DNA from: Avanaerovorax sp964442135
GTDB lineage: Bacteria; Bacillota; Clostridia; Peptostreptococcales; Anaerovoracaceae
Direction: 5' to 3'
Length of the DNA: 25,719 bases
NCBI GenBank assembly: GCA_964442135.1
Contig: CAYTYN010000020.1
Span: 1 to 25,719, forward strand
The position numbers and the translations under genes are program-made. The notes beneath the pieces were generated by a model. It was given only the letters and a program-made list of their open reading frames with translations, had not been told where the DNA came from and made no database searches. Of the stretch, positions 7,242 through 15,290 are shown piece after piece. The stretch's first letter is position 1. Each line of letters begins with the position of its first letter.

Positions 7242-8255
7242 ATGGCTGAACATCTTTTAGAAGTAAAAAACCTGCGTACTCATTTCGCCACCGGCGGAGG
7301 CATCGTCCAGGCGGTACGGGGTATAGACATGTACGTAGATTCAGGAGAATTCTTGGGGATTGTCGGCGAGTCAGGCTGCGGAAAGAGCGTGACCATGCTG
7401 TCGATCATGCGACTTTTGGCGGATAACGCAGGAGTCAGGGCTGACAAAATCGAGTTCGACGGGAAAAACCTGATTGAAGAAAGCGAAAAGGGGATGAAAA
7501 AGCTTCGGGGGAACGATATCGGAATGATATTTCAGGATCCCATGACGTCTCTAAACCCTCTGTATACAGTGGGAACCCAGCTCACTGAGCCTCTCAGGGT
7601 TCATCAAAAGCTGTCCAAGAAGGAAGCAGTCAAAAAGGCCATTGAGATGCTGCGCATAGTGGGCATCAACGAACCTGAAAGGAGAATGAAGCAGTATCCT
7701 CACGAAATGTCCGGAGGTATGAGACAAAGGGTGATGATCGCCATCGCCTTGTGCTGCGACCCTAAAATCTTAATAGCCGATGAGCCGACCACAGCCCTCG
7801 ATGTGACCATACAGGCTCAGATAATGGAGCTGATGCAGGAGCTGAAGGAGAAGTTCTCCACCTCTGTAATCCTGATCACCCACGACCTGGGAGTCATCGC
7901 TCAGGTTTGCACCAGGGTAGTGGTCATGTACGGCGGGCTCATAATGGAAGAGGGCAACTTGGACCACATATTCTACGAGACGGGGCATCCGTATACAAAG
8001 GGACTGCTGGAGTCCGTCCCCGGGGATGCTCAGCTGAAGGACAGCGTTTATGAGAAACAAAAGCTTAAGCCTATCCCCGGAAGTCCTCCGGATCTTATGG
8101 ATCCGCCGAAGGGGTGTCCCTTCGCGGCGCGCTGTCAGTATGCGATGAAAATCTGCAACATGGCTCCGGCAGAGATTACTACAGTATCTGAAGGGCACAG
8201 AGTAGCATGCTGGCTTCTTCATCCGCAGGCGGCAGGCAGGAGCAAGGAGGTTTGA
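7242..8255 (+). CDS. Peptide ABC transporter ATP-binding protein, OppD/DppD-type
   Basis: Cytoplasmic ATPase subunit driving peptide import, expected to dimerise with the OppF-type subunit. Seen: Walker A GESGCGKS (42-49), Q-loop FQDPMTSLNP (97-106), ABC signature MSGGMRQR (156-163), Walker B ILIADEP (176-182), D-loop ALD (185-187) and switch His214. The C-terminal oligopeptide-transporter extension has GCPFAARC (291-298) and Cys305, with Cys323 further on, the cysteine cluster typical of this subfamily. Length 337 is normal. AGGTAGGA lies before the ATG, 12 bases after OppC. Confidence 0.96.
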   Translation: MAEHLLEVKNLRTHFATGGGIVQAVRGIDMYVDSGEFLGIVGESGCGKSVTMLSIMRLLADNAGVRADKIEFDGKNLIEESEKGMKKLRGNDIGMIFQDPMTSLNPLYTVGTQLTEPLRVHQKLSKKEAVKKAIEMLRIVGINEPERRMKQYPHEMSGGMRQRVMIAIALCCDPKILIADEPTTALDVTIQAQIMELMQELKEKFSTSVILITHDLGVIAQVCTRVVVMYGGLIMEEGNLDHIFYETGHPYTKGLLESVPGDAQLKDSVYEKQKLKPIPGSPPDLMDPPKGCPFAARCQYAMKICNMAPAEITTVSEGHRVACWLLHPQAAGRSKEV

Positions 8256-8256
8256 C

Positions 8257-9243
8257 GTGAAAGAAAAAGGACCTTTAGTTGAAGTACAAGGACTGAAAAT
8301 GTATTTTTCCATAGCCGGCAAAGGTTTTGGGAAGAAGAGCAGACAGACACTTAAGGCTGTTGACGATATTTCTTTTTCTATTCCGGAAGGAACCACCTTC
8401 GGACTTGTAGGAGAATCCGGATGCGGTAAGACGACTGTGGGAAGGACAATACTGAAATTATATAAGCCTACCGGCGGAAGGATATTCTTCGACGGAAATG
8501 ACATCACCGACATTCCCGAAAAGGAGTTCGTTCCCCTTCGAAGGAATATGCAGATGATATTTCAGGATCCCTATTCGTCTCTAAACCCTCGTCAGACTGT
8601 CAATGAGATAATAGGGGCGCCTCTCAGAACCCAGCATATGGTCTCTTCAAAAAAGGAACGGGACGCTAAGGTTCGGGAGCTGGTTCAGATGGTCGGTCTG
8701 AAGGAGGATCATATTAACAGATACCCCCACGAATTTTCCGGAGGACAGCGCCAGCGTATAGGAATCGCCAGATCACTGGCTCTTCATCCTCGGTTCATAG
8801 TGTGTGACGAGCCTATCTCCGCTCTGGACGTATCCATTCAGGCTCAGGTGGTAAACATATTGGAGGAGTTCCAGGAAGAGATGGGCCTGACATATCTTTT
8901 CATTTCTCACGATCTGTCCATGGTACGCCATATTTCCCATCGAGTAGGGGTTATGTATCTGGGACATCTGGTGGAGGTGGCAGATGTGACTGAGCTATTT
9001 GAGAATAAAAAACATCCTTATACTCAGTCTCTCATGTCGGCAGCCCCTGTGGCTGATCCGAAGAAGGCCGCGGCCGGTAAGAGAATCCTACTGGAGGGAG
9101 ACGTGCCGTCGCCGGTGAACCCGCCCAGCGGCTGTCCTTTCAGGACACGGTGCCGCTATGCCACGGAAGAATGTGCAGCTGAAATGCCGCCTCTTAAGGA
9201 TATAGGCAATAATCATCAGGTAGCCTGCTACAACACGATATGA
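8257..9243 (+). CDS. Peptide ABC transporter ATP-binding protein, OppF/DppF-type
   Basis: Second ATPase of the importer. Seen: Walker A GESGCGKT (52-59), Q-loop FQDPYSSLNP (102-111), signature FSGGQRQR (160-167), Walker B IVCDEP (181-186), switch His218, and the C-terminal GCPFRTRC (292-299) with Cys306 and Cys324. Start is GTG, one base after the OppD stop and just downstream of AAGGAGG, so translation is coupled. Length 328 fits. This closes the five-gene operon; no good terminator follows, only a 7-bp dyad TTCCGGT/ACCGGAA (9262-9297) followed by A residues. Confidence 0.96.
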   Translation: MKEKGPLVEVQGLKMYFSIAGKGFGKKSRQTLKAVDDISFSIPEGTTFGLVGESGCGKTTVGRTILKLYKPTGGRIFFDGNDITDIPEKEFVPLRRNMQMIFQDPYSSLNPRQTVNEIIGAPLRTQHMVSSKKERDAKVRELVQMVGLKEDHINRYPHEFSGGQRQRIGIARSLALHPRFIVCDEPISALDVSIQAQVVNILEEFQEEMGLTYLFISHDLSMVRHISHRVGVMYLGHLVEVADVTELFENKKHPYTQSLMSAAPVADPKKAAAGKRILLEGDVPSPVNPPSGCPFRTRCRYATEECAAEMPPLKDIGNNHQVACYNTI

Positions 9244-9287
9244 TGTCCCGTGCTTCCACGATTCCGGTGAAAAGGATGAAATTACCG

Positions 9288-9316
9288 TTGACCGGAAAAA
9301 ATGAAGGTGATACCAT
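9288..9316 (+). promoter_or_regulatory. Candidate sigma-70-type promoter for the D-aminopeptidase gene
   Basis: TTGACC (9288-9293), a 17-base spacer, then TACCAT (9311-9316): 5/6 and 4/6 matches at optimal spacing. Start would be near 9323, about 32 bases before the ATG. It suggests the peptidase can be expressed separately from the transporter, although read-through is also likely because no terminator intervenes. Confidence 0.45.
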
Positions 9317-9354
9317 ATTCAGAGAATTATTGCAGACAGTAGTGAGGTGAGAGT

Positions 9355-10149
9355 ATGAAGATCTTCATCAGCGCTGATATCGAAGGTGTCAGCGGAATTA
9401 CCAGCTGGGACGCGACCAGATATGGAGGAAAAGGATATGAGGAGGCCTGCAGGCAGATGTCCTTGGAGACGGCTGCAGCCTGTAGGGCGGCCATGAAGCA
9501 CGGTTGCCGGGTGGTCGTAAAGGATGGTCATGAGGATGCCATGAATATAGATCATAACCTGCTCCCTAACGGAGTGGAGTTGATCAGAGGGTGGATGAAC
9601 AGTCCTATGTCCATGATGGGCGGTCTGGATGAATCCTTTGACGGTATCATATATATAGGATACCACTCGGGAGCATGGACAGCCAACAGTCCCCTTAAGC
9701 ACACCTGTGAGGACTACGTGTATAACTGGTTTAAGATAAACGACAGGTATGCGTCAGAGTTTACCATCAATTCTCAGGTAGGAGATCAGCTCAAGGTGCC
9801 GTCCATACTGTTCTCCGGAGACGAAGGAGCCTGCCGGGACGCAGAGGCTGAGTATCCGGGCATCGTCACAGTTCCTACGAAAAGGGGCATAGGAGACGCC
9901 ACATGGAACAAGCATCCGGAAGCGGTAATAGCTGAGATAGAGAAGGCCGTAGACGACGTGCTCTCAAAGCCGCTCCCTGAGCCGAGGAAGCCGGAGGAGA
10001 GCTATACTATGACCCTCTGCTACAAGGATTTCCAGAAAGCGGCTACTGCTCAGTGGTTCCCCAATGTTAAGAAGGTGGACGATTTTACCGTATCCTACAG
10101 CGCCGACTCTCCTCTGGAGCTGGCCAGATGCAGGTTCTTTATAGGTTAA
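9355..10149 (+). CDS. M55 family D-aminopeptidase (DppA-type zinc peptidase)
   Basis: Homologue of Bacillus subtilis DppA, a zinc-dependent aminopeptidase releasing N-terminal D-amino acids (for example from D-Ala peptides), self-compartmentalising as a decamer. Seen: SADIEG with metal ligands Asp8 and Glu10, DGH with His59, GYHS with His104, His116 in the LKHT segment, and Glu135 in a SEFTIN segment where the family usually has GE. The pattern matches the B. subtilis ligand set (Asp8, Glu10, His60, His104, Glu133) within one or two positions. Length 264 is close to 274 in B. subtilis. GAGGTGAG precedes the ATG; no signal peptide, so cytoplasmic. As in the B. subtilis dpp operon it sits beside a peptide ABC transporter, here downstream. 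Gly-to-Ser before Glu135 is a small deviation. Exact substrate unknown. Confidence 0.93.
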   Translation: MKIFISADIEGVSGITSWDATRYGGKGYEEACRQMSLETAAACRAAMKHGCRVVVKDGHEDAMNIDHNLLPNGVELIRGWMNSPMSMMGGLDESFDGIIYIGYHSGAWTANSPLKHTCEDYVYNWFKINDRYASEFTINSQVGDQLKVPSILFSGDEGACRDAEAEYPGIVTVPTKRGIGDATWNKHPEAVIAEIEKAVDDVLSKPLPEPRKPEESYTMTLCYKDFQKAATAQWFPNVKKVDDFTVSYSADSPLELARCRFFIG

Positions 10150-10151
10150 AG

Positions 10152-10203
10152 AAAGACTGATAAGGTGAGGCTTTTATGATTTAGCCGCAGCTTATCAGTC
10201 TTT
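10152..10203. terminator. Long-loop inverted repeat between convergent genes, candidate bidirectional terminator
   Basis: AAAGACTGATAAG (10152-10164) and its exact reverse complement CTTATCAGTCTTT (10191-10203) flank 26 bases that can pair further through GGC/GCC (10169-10171 and 10184-10186). T residues follow on the plus strand (TTTGTCTTT). It starts three bases after the D-aminopeptidase stop and lies between convergent operons, so a terminator is the natural reading. Confidence 0.7.
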
Positions 10204-10265
10204 GTCTTTGCACGTCAGCTATTGAAACCGTCGTGTACCGGACGGCACGCACGGTGGTGATGGAA

Positions 10266-10288
10266 GGGGGGAGCCAATTGCTCCCTCC
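10266..10288 (-). terminator. GC-rich hairpin after the M20 amidohydrolase gene
   Basis: GGGGGGAGC (10266-10274) pairs with GCTCCCTCC (10280-10288) with one wobble and a 5-base loop, 16 bases past the amidohydrolase stop on the minus strand. The U-tract after it on the minus strand is very short (TTCC), so efficiency is uncertain. Confidence 0.5.
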
Positions 10289-10303
10289 TGCTCGATTCTC
10301 TAA

Positions 10304-11494
10304 TCACCCTTTGTCATCGTTAACATGTTTCTTCTCGAATTCTTCCCTGATTCTCCGAAGGTGCTCCGGATTCTTCAGCAGCTCCGCTGCAGTCATAGCG
10401 AAGCCTTTGATGCTGAGAAGGGCGCTTTCCATTGCATAGTCTGTTCCTGCGCAGGCGGCGAACTCACAGGTATGAGGTCCGAAAGGCTTCTCTTCGCAGA
10501 TATCGAAGGTACTTTGAATCGATGGGCAAACGTAGCTGACATCCCCTAAATCGGAGGAGCCTGGGAGAACCTCACCCTGGGAGTGTTCGATTTCAACTCC
10601 TAATTTCTCCATCTGCTCTGCGTACAGCTCAGCCAGAGTCAAATTGCTGTCCGTATCCATGAAATCTTCGTCAGCCTTTTCCCACTCCATACGGCATCCG
10701 GTGCCAAGAGCTGCGCCCTCTGCACAGGCGATCACCTTATCAGTCAGCTCCTGCAGATAAGCCATCTTATTGGCTCTGGTCAAAACCAGGGCTTCCGTAT
10801 AGTCGGGAATCACATTGGGAGACTTTCCGCCCTCTGTAATGACGCCGTGGATTCTGGCGTCCTCCTTGGTCTGCTGGCGCAGAGCGTTGACCATATTGAA
10901 GAAATTGATGACGGCGTCCAGAGCGTTCACTCCTTCAAAAGGCGCCGCCGCCGCATGGGCGGTCTTTCCGTAAAACTTAAATCTCAGGGATTTCAGCGCC
11001 ATAGTGTTGGAACAGTTGGTATTCCGTTCCATCGGATGAGCCATCATCACCACATCCATCCGGTCGAAGGCTCCGGCCTTTGCCATGCTGACTTTGCAGC
11101 CCCAGGTTTCCTCCGCCGGCGTACCGAAAACGTACACTTCTCCTCCGTATTCATCGACCAGCTCTCTCATGGCGAGACCCGCTCCAACGCCTACCATGGC
11201 TATGAGATTGTGTCCGCAGCCGTGTCCCAGATCAGGAAGGGCGTCATACTCGGCGAGCATGGCGATTTTAGGTCCCGGCTTCGCCCCTTTATATACCCCT
11301 TTGTAGCTGGTTTCGAACCCGTATAGTCCGGTTTCCACAGCAAATCCATATTCCTTTAGCAGCTCTGTCTGGACTTTGCAAGCCTTATACTCCTCTAAAC
11401 CCAGCTCCGGATTTTCGTGGATGTAACGAGCCATGAATTTTAACCGGGGAGAGAGTGCATTAACCGCAGATTCGATCTTGTCTCTATCCGTCAT
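10304..11494 (-). CDS. M20D family amidohydrolase / peptidase (AbgB / PM20D2-like)
   Basis: Metal-dependent hydrolase of amide bonds in dipeptides or N-acyl amino acids; relatives cleave p-aminobenzoyl-glutamate (AbgB) or beta-alanyl dipeptides (PM20D2). Seen: LGHGCGHN (89-96) with Cys93 and His95 as metal-region residues, GTPAEET (124-130) with Glu128 as general base and Glu129, MAHPMER (151-157) with His153, the dimerisation-domain segment GKTAHAAAAPFEGVNALDA (176-194), the GSSDLGDVS block (312-320) and GPHTCEF (339-345) with His341. Length 396 is typical. No signal peptide, so cytoplasmic. Its ATG overlaps the stop of the upstream membrane-protein gene (ATGA), strong evidence that the products work together. 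Substrate cannot be read from sequence; the neighbourhood suggests peptides or acylated amino acids. Confidence 0.93.
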   Translation of the reverse strand: MTDRDKIESAVNALSPRLKFMARYIHENPELGLEEYKACKVQTELLKEYGFAVETGLYGFETSYKGVYKGAKPGPKIAMLAEYDALPDLGHGCGHNLIAMVGVGAGLAMRELVDEYGGEVYVFGTPAEETWGCKVSMAKAGAFDRMDVVMMAHPMERNTNCSNTMALKSLRFKFYGKTAHAAAAPFEGVNALDAVINFFNMVNALRQQTKEDARIHGVITEGGKSPNVIPDYTEALVLTRANKMAYLQELTDKVIACAEGAALGTGCRMEWEKADEDFMDTDSNLTLAELYAEQMEKLGVEIEHSQGEVLPGSSDLGDVSYVCPSIQSTFDICEEKPFGPHTCEFAACAGTDYAMESALLSIKGFAMTAAELLKNPEHLRRIREEFEKKHVNDDKG

Positions 11495-12255
11495 GATTCT
11501 ATATCCTCACTTTTCGCGGATTCAGCTTCATCTTCCGTATCCTCCGGCAGCTCTACCACGACCATTCCCTTTTTATACATGATATTGCTGGTTGCATAGA
11601 TTATAACCAAAAGGCCGATGGCGATGAATCCCTGATAATTTTCGTACTGCTCCGGAATGATGAAGAAGTACAGTGCCGCCGCGATGATAACCGGCAGAAT
11701 CATGGTCTTCAACCTTCCGTGTATAACTACGCCTCCGCCGATGTGCTCTCCGAAGGAGCCTAAAATGATGCATCCAAAGAGGGCGGGCAGCACGTAGTCG
11801 GCGGCAGTGCTGACCACACCGGAAGTAAGGATCGGGTTCAGCGGTACCAGGAGCAATGCACCGATGGCGAGCATAAGCATGGTGACCAGAGAGGTTACAC
11901 ACACCGCCACGCCGCATACGGCGTCGGCTTCAGAGGTTCCCGATTTAACATTGGCTACCTTAATGGCATTGAGGCAAGCCGGAAGCTTGATGTTGGTTAT
12001 ATTTCCGGTAATGGAGGCGATGTAGTTGGAGGAACCCATGACAGGTGTTTCCGCAATGATTTCGGCGAAGCTCATAGGTATGAAGATCAGACATATACCG
12101 CCGGCTACCATGAAGACTTCTCCCATTGTAGGCATAATGTCGAATATGAGACACGCCACGAAAGGTACGCCGAAGAATACGATCATAGCCGCGACAGTCA
12201 TCCACATGCCCATACGGTGGATTTTCTTATAATATACATTAGGATCACTATTCAT
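11491..12255 (-). CDS. Polytopic membrane protein of unknown function, partner of the DUF5058 protein
   Basis: I do not recognise a characterised family. The 254 residues contain about six hydrophobic segments (near 17-38, 45-66, 113-139, 150-168, 183-200, 207-222), a short charged N-terminus and an acidic C-terminal tail rich in Glu, Asp and Ser (236-254). Between the second and third helices is a polar, distinctive stretch GSSNYIASITGNITNIKLPA (about 74-93), with Asn/Gly/Thr density reminiscent of discontinuous helices in transporters. AAGGGAGG lies before the ATG. It begins 14 bases after the DUF5058 gene and overlaps the amidohydrolase by 4 bases. The arrangement suggests a two-subunit transporter with the DUF5058 protein, importing the amidohydrolase substrate or exporting its product; that is inference. 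Confidence 0.8.
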   Translation of the reverse strand: MNSDPNVYYKKIHRMGMWMTVAAMIVFFGVPFVACLIFDIMPTMGEVFMVAGGICLIFIPMSFAEIIAETPVMGSSNYIASITGNITNIKLPACLNAIKVANVKSGTSEADAVCGVAVCVTSLVTMLMLAIGALLLVPLNPILTSGVVSTAADYVLPALFGCIILGSFGEHIGGGVVIHGRLKTMILPVIIAAALYFFIIPEQYENYQGFIAIGLLVIIYATSNIMYKKGMVVVELPEDTEDEAESAKSEDIES

Positions 12256-12269
12256 GTTCTATACCTCCC

Positions 12270-12974
12270 TTAATATAATAAGCCGTCGTATACAACGGAC
12301 ATGGCCATAGCGCCTATCAGGCAGAACGCCAGGGAAAAGTCGCCTAACCACTTAAGACTCGATCTTTGAGAAACCTTCATCAGTATCAATCCTAAAACAG
12401 CGCTGGTAGCAAAGGTCAGCAGATCCACCAGGCCGCTTCCGAAGATAGGGATGACTAGGGCAATGAGCAGTGCGACCATAAATGTGGAGTTGGAAAGCTG
12501 TCTCCATTTTTGGTCCTTTCCGCCTAATTTCATGGAGCCCATATGGATCGGTTTTATCATGAAAATGTTCAGTATCAGGGGCAGCGTAATGCCGGTACAC
12601 ATGACCCACATGATTAAACCAAAAGCATGTCCGTCTGCCTCGGCAATATCCAGCCCCATGGCGCTCAAAGCCATGTTGGAGGCCATCAGCTCATACATGA
12701 CGGAACCGAGTACGGACAATCTCAGCCAGGCGTAAGGTATGCCGATTACGGCGACCAGCGCCACCAGACCGACTACCACACCCAGGGAAGGTACGATTGC
12801 AAAGCTGATAGAGGAAACGACAACCTTTTTCATAGTTTCCTTCGTAATTCCTCTGGCAATTGCGTGATCATAGCATTTTTTCATATTATACAGGATTGCG
12901 AGAATGACCAGTAAAAGAGCGATAATCACGAGCAAGTACAGAGTTCCGCTGTTAGCTATATTACTAAAACCCAT
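12270..12974 (-). CDS. DUF5058 family membrane protein
   Basis: Integral membrane protein of 234 residues recognised as DUF5058-like from its N-terminal NIANSGTLYLLV and the VPSLGVVVGL...GIPYAWLRLSVLGS block (about 61-91). Hydrophobic segments lie near 9-29, 51-78, 117-140, 165-180, 182-200 and 211-229. No biochemical role is established for the family to my knowledge. The ATG at 12974 follows AAAGGGGGAAAG and gives the family-like start; an in-frame TTG further upstream would overlap the regulator gene and was rejected. First gene of a three-gene minus-strand operon with the second membrane protein and the M20D hydrolase. A good promoter sits just upstream. Confidence 0.85.
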   Translation of the reverse strand: MGFSNIANSGTLYLLVIIALLLVILAILYNMKKCYDHAIARGITKETMKKVVVSSISFAIVPSLGVVVGLVALVAVIGIPYAWLRLSVLGSVMYELMASNMALSAMGLDIAEADGHAFGLIMWVMCTGITLPLILNIFMIKPIHMGSMKLGGKDQKWRQLSNSTFMVALLIALVIPIFGSGLVDLLTFATSAVLGLILMKVSQRSSLKWLGDFSLAFCLIGAMAMSVVYDGLLY

Positions 12975-13028
12975 TTTTCTTTCCCCCTTTCCTCTTTTCG
13001 GAATATTCAAAGGGTTTTCACACATCCC

Positions 13029-13058
13029 AGTATAAATCTCTGAATAGCTCAGCGTCAA
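13029..13058 (-). promoter_or_regulatory. Candidate sigma-70-type promoter for the DUF5058 operon
   Basis: On the minus strand, TTGACG (13058-13053), an 18-base spacer and TATACT (13034-13029): 5/6 matches in each box. The -35 overlaps the stop codon of the upstream regulator gene. Transcription would start near 13022, about 48 bases before the DUF5058 ATG. It implies the three-gene operon can be expressed without the sigma-54 activator. Confidence 0.6.
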
Positions 13059-15136
13059 GCAAAAACTCCATTAGTATGCATTTTTATCAGAAAATTCAAG
13101 GTCGAAGCCTTAAAGCTTTCCCGTGTCAGTGCAAGCTGGATTTTTTTCGGTGTGGGGGGGGTAGCCGTACCCCGTTTATCCAGATATTCCCGGCCGGAAG
13201 CCGTAATGATCGAACCGGTTCTGCCCTTGTGGATCTCGATGAACCCCCGCCGGGAGAGATCCTTGAGGATTTCGCGAAGCTTGCCCTCACCTATCCGTAC
13301 AGACCTTTCTCTCAGGCTTTTTATTATGGCCGAGCGGCCGATACCGCGATATGGAAGGCTGTTTTCCGAAATGATGGTCAGAACGTATTGAGACAGAGCT
13401 TCCTCTGTCATCACCTCGGCGCCGTTCGAGGGACAGGCGCTGTATTCGGTTTTCTGGCCGCCGCTTAAGTCAGGGAGGGCGGAGAGAGCCCTAAAATATG
13501 TGGCCACATTTTTCAACTGCCTGATGTTTCCCGGCCAGGAGTAATTCATCAATGTCCTCTTCTCCCTTTCCGTCAGATCGGCAAACTTCCCGCCCACGAA
13601 GACCTCGAACAGGGGGAGGACGTCGGATCTTCTCTCCCTGAGAGGGGGAACGTGAATAGGAATTACGTTTAGACGGTAGAACAGATCGTTGCGGAAATTC
13701 CCCTTTAACACCTCTTCCTCCAGATTCTTGTTGGTAGCCGCTATAATTCTTACGTCTATGTCTATGAATTTGGTTCCGCCCACCTTCATGATTTGCTTTT
13801 CCTGAATAGCCCTCAGCAGCCGCAGCTGCACGTGAGGAGAGATATCACCGATCTCATCCAAGAATATGGTACCTCCGTGAGCTTGCTCGAAGAGACCGCT
13901 CTTTCCGCGGGAATCAGCTCCGGTAAAGGAGCCCTTTTCATAACCGAAAAGCTCGCTGTTCAGAAGAGAATCTGTAAGAGCGGCGCAGTTTATGGCGACG
14001 AAGGGTCTGTCCTTTCTGAGAGAGTAATTGTGTATGGACTGGGCGATCATCTCCTTTCCCGTGCCGGTTTCTCCGGTAATGCTGATGGTGTAATCTGTCT
14101 TAGCTATATCCTTAGCCATGGAGATTAAATCCTTCATCGCCTGGGAGCGGTGAATGATGTCGTCGAATGCATATCTGGCGTACATGCCGCTTTTGTGAGA
14201 ACGGGATTTATCCCGATAAGGCTGAAATGTGTAGGAAAAACCGATGTTTTCAGACATGAGCCTGATAGGGGATTTATCTACAGAGTAGACCTTTCCGGAT
14301 ATTTCCGTTTCAGTCTCTGCGTAATCTCCCTCTCGGAGAGAAGAAAAATCGAAGAGATTTCCTATATACTCTTCCCTTACGTTAGAGCCGAACAGCTCCT
14401 CAGACTTCGGGTTCATATACATGATCCGGTTGTCGATGCCGCACAGCACCACCGCTTGGCCGTCGTTGGAGATGATCCTGGCTAAAAACTGATCCTTAAG
14501 AATCTCTCGGAGATACTTGGTGTACAGGCCGGAGCCGTAATCCCCTGCGGACCGCATCCGAAGGAGGAGGTTCTTATATATGTGGCTGTTCGTGATTTCC
14601 AGAATCTGGAGAAGCCTGATGAGGGTATCGAAGGAAAATTCACGATCCCCTATATTTATCACATTTTCTATGTCCGGAGGAACCAAACGCTCCTCGTTAG
14701 GCGTTATGGCTGTGGTGATACCCTCATAATCGGAGACAGGCTTTCCTGCGTCGAATGGAATGAGACGGAGATTGTTGAAGCCCAGCTCATACAGGTTATA
14801 TACGGTCTGAAGAGAGGAATGGGCAGAATCGTTTACGACCAGCACAGCTTCTCCGTCAGGGATACGGGATAGAGGGGAAAGGGCTCCCTCGTTGACGGAT
14901 TTGTTTATGACCAGAATCTTAGAGTAGTCGGAAATGTTGTTTCTCAAATGCTGAAGCATATCCCTCGAATCGATCATATACGCATCTGCCGTCAGAGGGG
15001 CGTCTTCCGCCGCTTCGTTCAGATAAACATCTTCGATTTCGATGAATTCTTCGAATATACTCCGCAGCTGTCCGTGCAGCGATTCTATGGCCCTGTCGCT
15101 CTTACCGACGTAAAATATCATCATGACTTTTTTCAT
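13055..15136 (-). CDS. Sigma-54-dependent transcriptional activator (PAS and AAA+ domains, winged-helix-like C-terminus)
   Basis: Enhancer-binding protein that uses ATP to open sigma-54 promoters. In 693 residues: an alpha/beta N-terminal region of unknown ligand specificity (1 to about 165), a PAS-like domain (about 220-310, with IISNDGQAVVLCGIDNRIMY), then a full AAA+ domain (about 325-550). AAA+ motifs: Walker A GETGTGKE (355-362), GSFTGA (402-407, the sigma-54-contact loop, usually GAFTGA), Walker B GGTIFLDEIGD (421-431), FYRLNVIPIHVPPLRER (486-502) and WPGNIRQLKN (534-543). Beyond about 575 there is no Fis-type helix-turn-helix. Instead AIIKSLRERSVRIGEGKLRE, LSRRGFIEI and GSIITASGREYL read like a winged helix (603-652), followed by a basic tail. 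ATG at 15136 chosen over GTG at 15139 for spacing from GGGAGA. Likely targets are the adjacent DUF5058 operon or the peptide ABC operon. Confidence 0.93.
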   Translation of the reverse strand: MKKVMMIFYVGKSDRAIESLHGQLRSIFEEFIEIEDVYLNEAAEDAPLTADAYMIDSRDMLQHLRNNISDYSKILVINKSVNEGALSPLSRIPDGEAVLVVNDSAHSSLQTVYNLYELGFNNLRLIPFDAGKPVSDYEGITTAITPNEERLVPPDIENVINIGDREFSFDTLIRLLQILEITNSHIYKNLLLRMRSAGDYGSGLYTKYLREILKDQFLARIISNDGQAVVLCGIDNRIMYMNPKSEELFGSNVREEYIGNLFDFSSLREGDYAETETEISGKVYSVDKSPIRLMSENIGFSYTFQPYRDKSRSHKSGMYARYAFDDIIHRSQAMKDLISMAKDIAKTDYTISITGETGTGKEMIAQSIHNYSLRKDRPFVAINCAALTDSLLNSELFGYEKGSFTGADSRGKSGLFEQAHGGTIFLDEIGDISPHVQLRLLRAIQEKQIMKVGGTKFIDIDVRIIAATNKNLEEEVLKGNFRNDLFYRLNVIPIHVPPLRERRSDVLPLFEVFVGGKFADLTEREKRTLMNYSWPGNIRQLKNVATYFRALSALPDLSGGQKTEYSACPSNGAEVMTEEALSQYVLTIISENSLPYRGIGRSAIIKSLRERSVRIGEGKLREILKDLSRRGFIEIHKGRTGSIITASGREYLDKRGTATPPTPKKIQLALTRESFKASTLNFLIKMHTNGVFA

Positions 15137-15290
15137 CACAGGTCTCCCAAGAAAGTTAAAGCTATACCAAGTACTCCTATTTATTCATTTTACACTAACT
15201 TTTGCCCGGCGGAAATAATAAATCATGTATAAAAGGGTTTACGTTTGTGATAAAATATACTTCCCAATTAAATGTTCACGGAGGGAGCAA

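Noticed and set aside
7770..8513. 247-codon open frame antisense to the two ABC ATPase genes
   Set aside because: Complement of conserved ATPase motifs on the plus strand; no independent coding signal.
7527..8591. Identical stretches (18 and 15 bases) in the two ATPase genes around 7530-7560 and 8555-8592, possible recombination repeats
   Set aside because: They encode the conserved Q-loop FQDP..SLNP in paralogous genes; short identity is expected from constraint.
9262..9297. Dyad TTCCGGT/ACCGGAA after the ABC operon as a terminator
   Set aside because: Seven pairs with a 22-base loop and followed by A, not T, on the coding strand; its right arm overlaps the candidate promoter of the D-aminopeptidase.
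12975..13054. Sigma-54 promoter in front of the DUF5058 operon
   Set aside because: No GG-N10-GC arrangement on the minus strand in this gap; a good sigma-70-type promoter is there instead.
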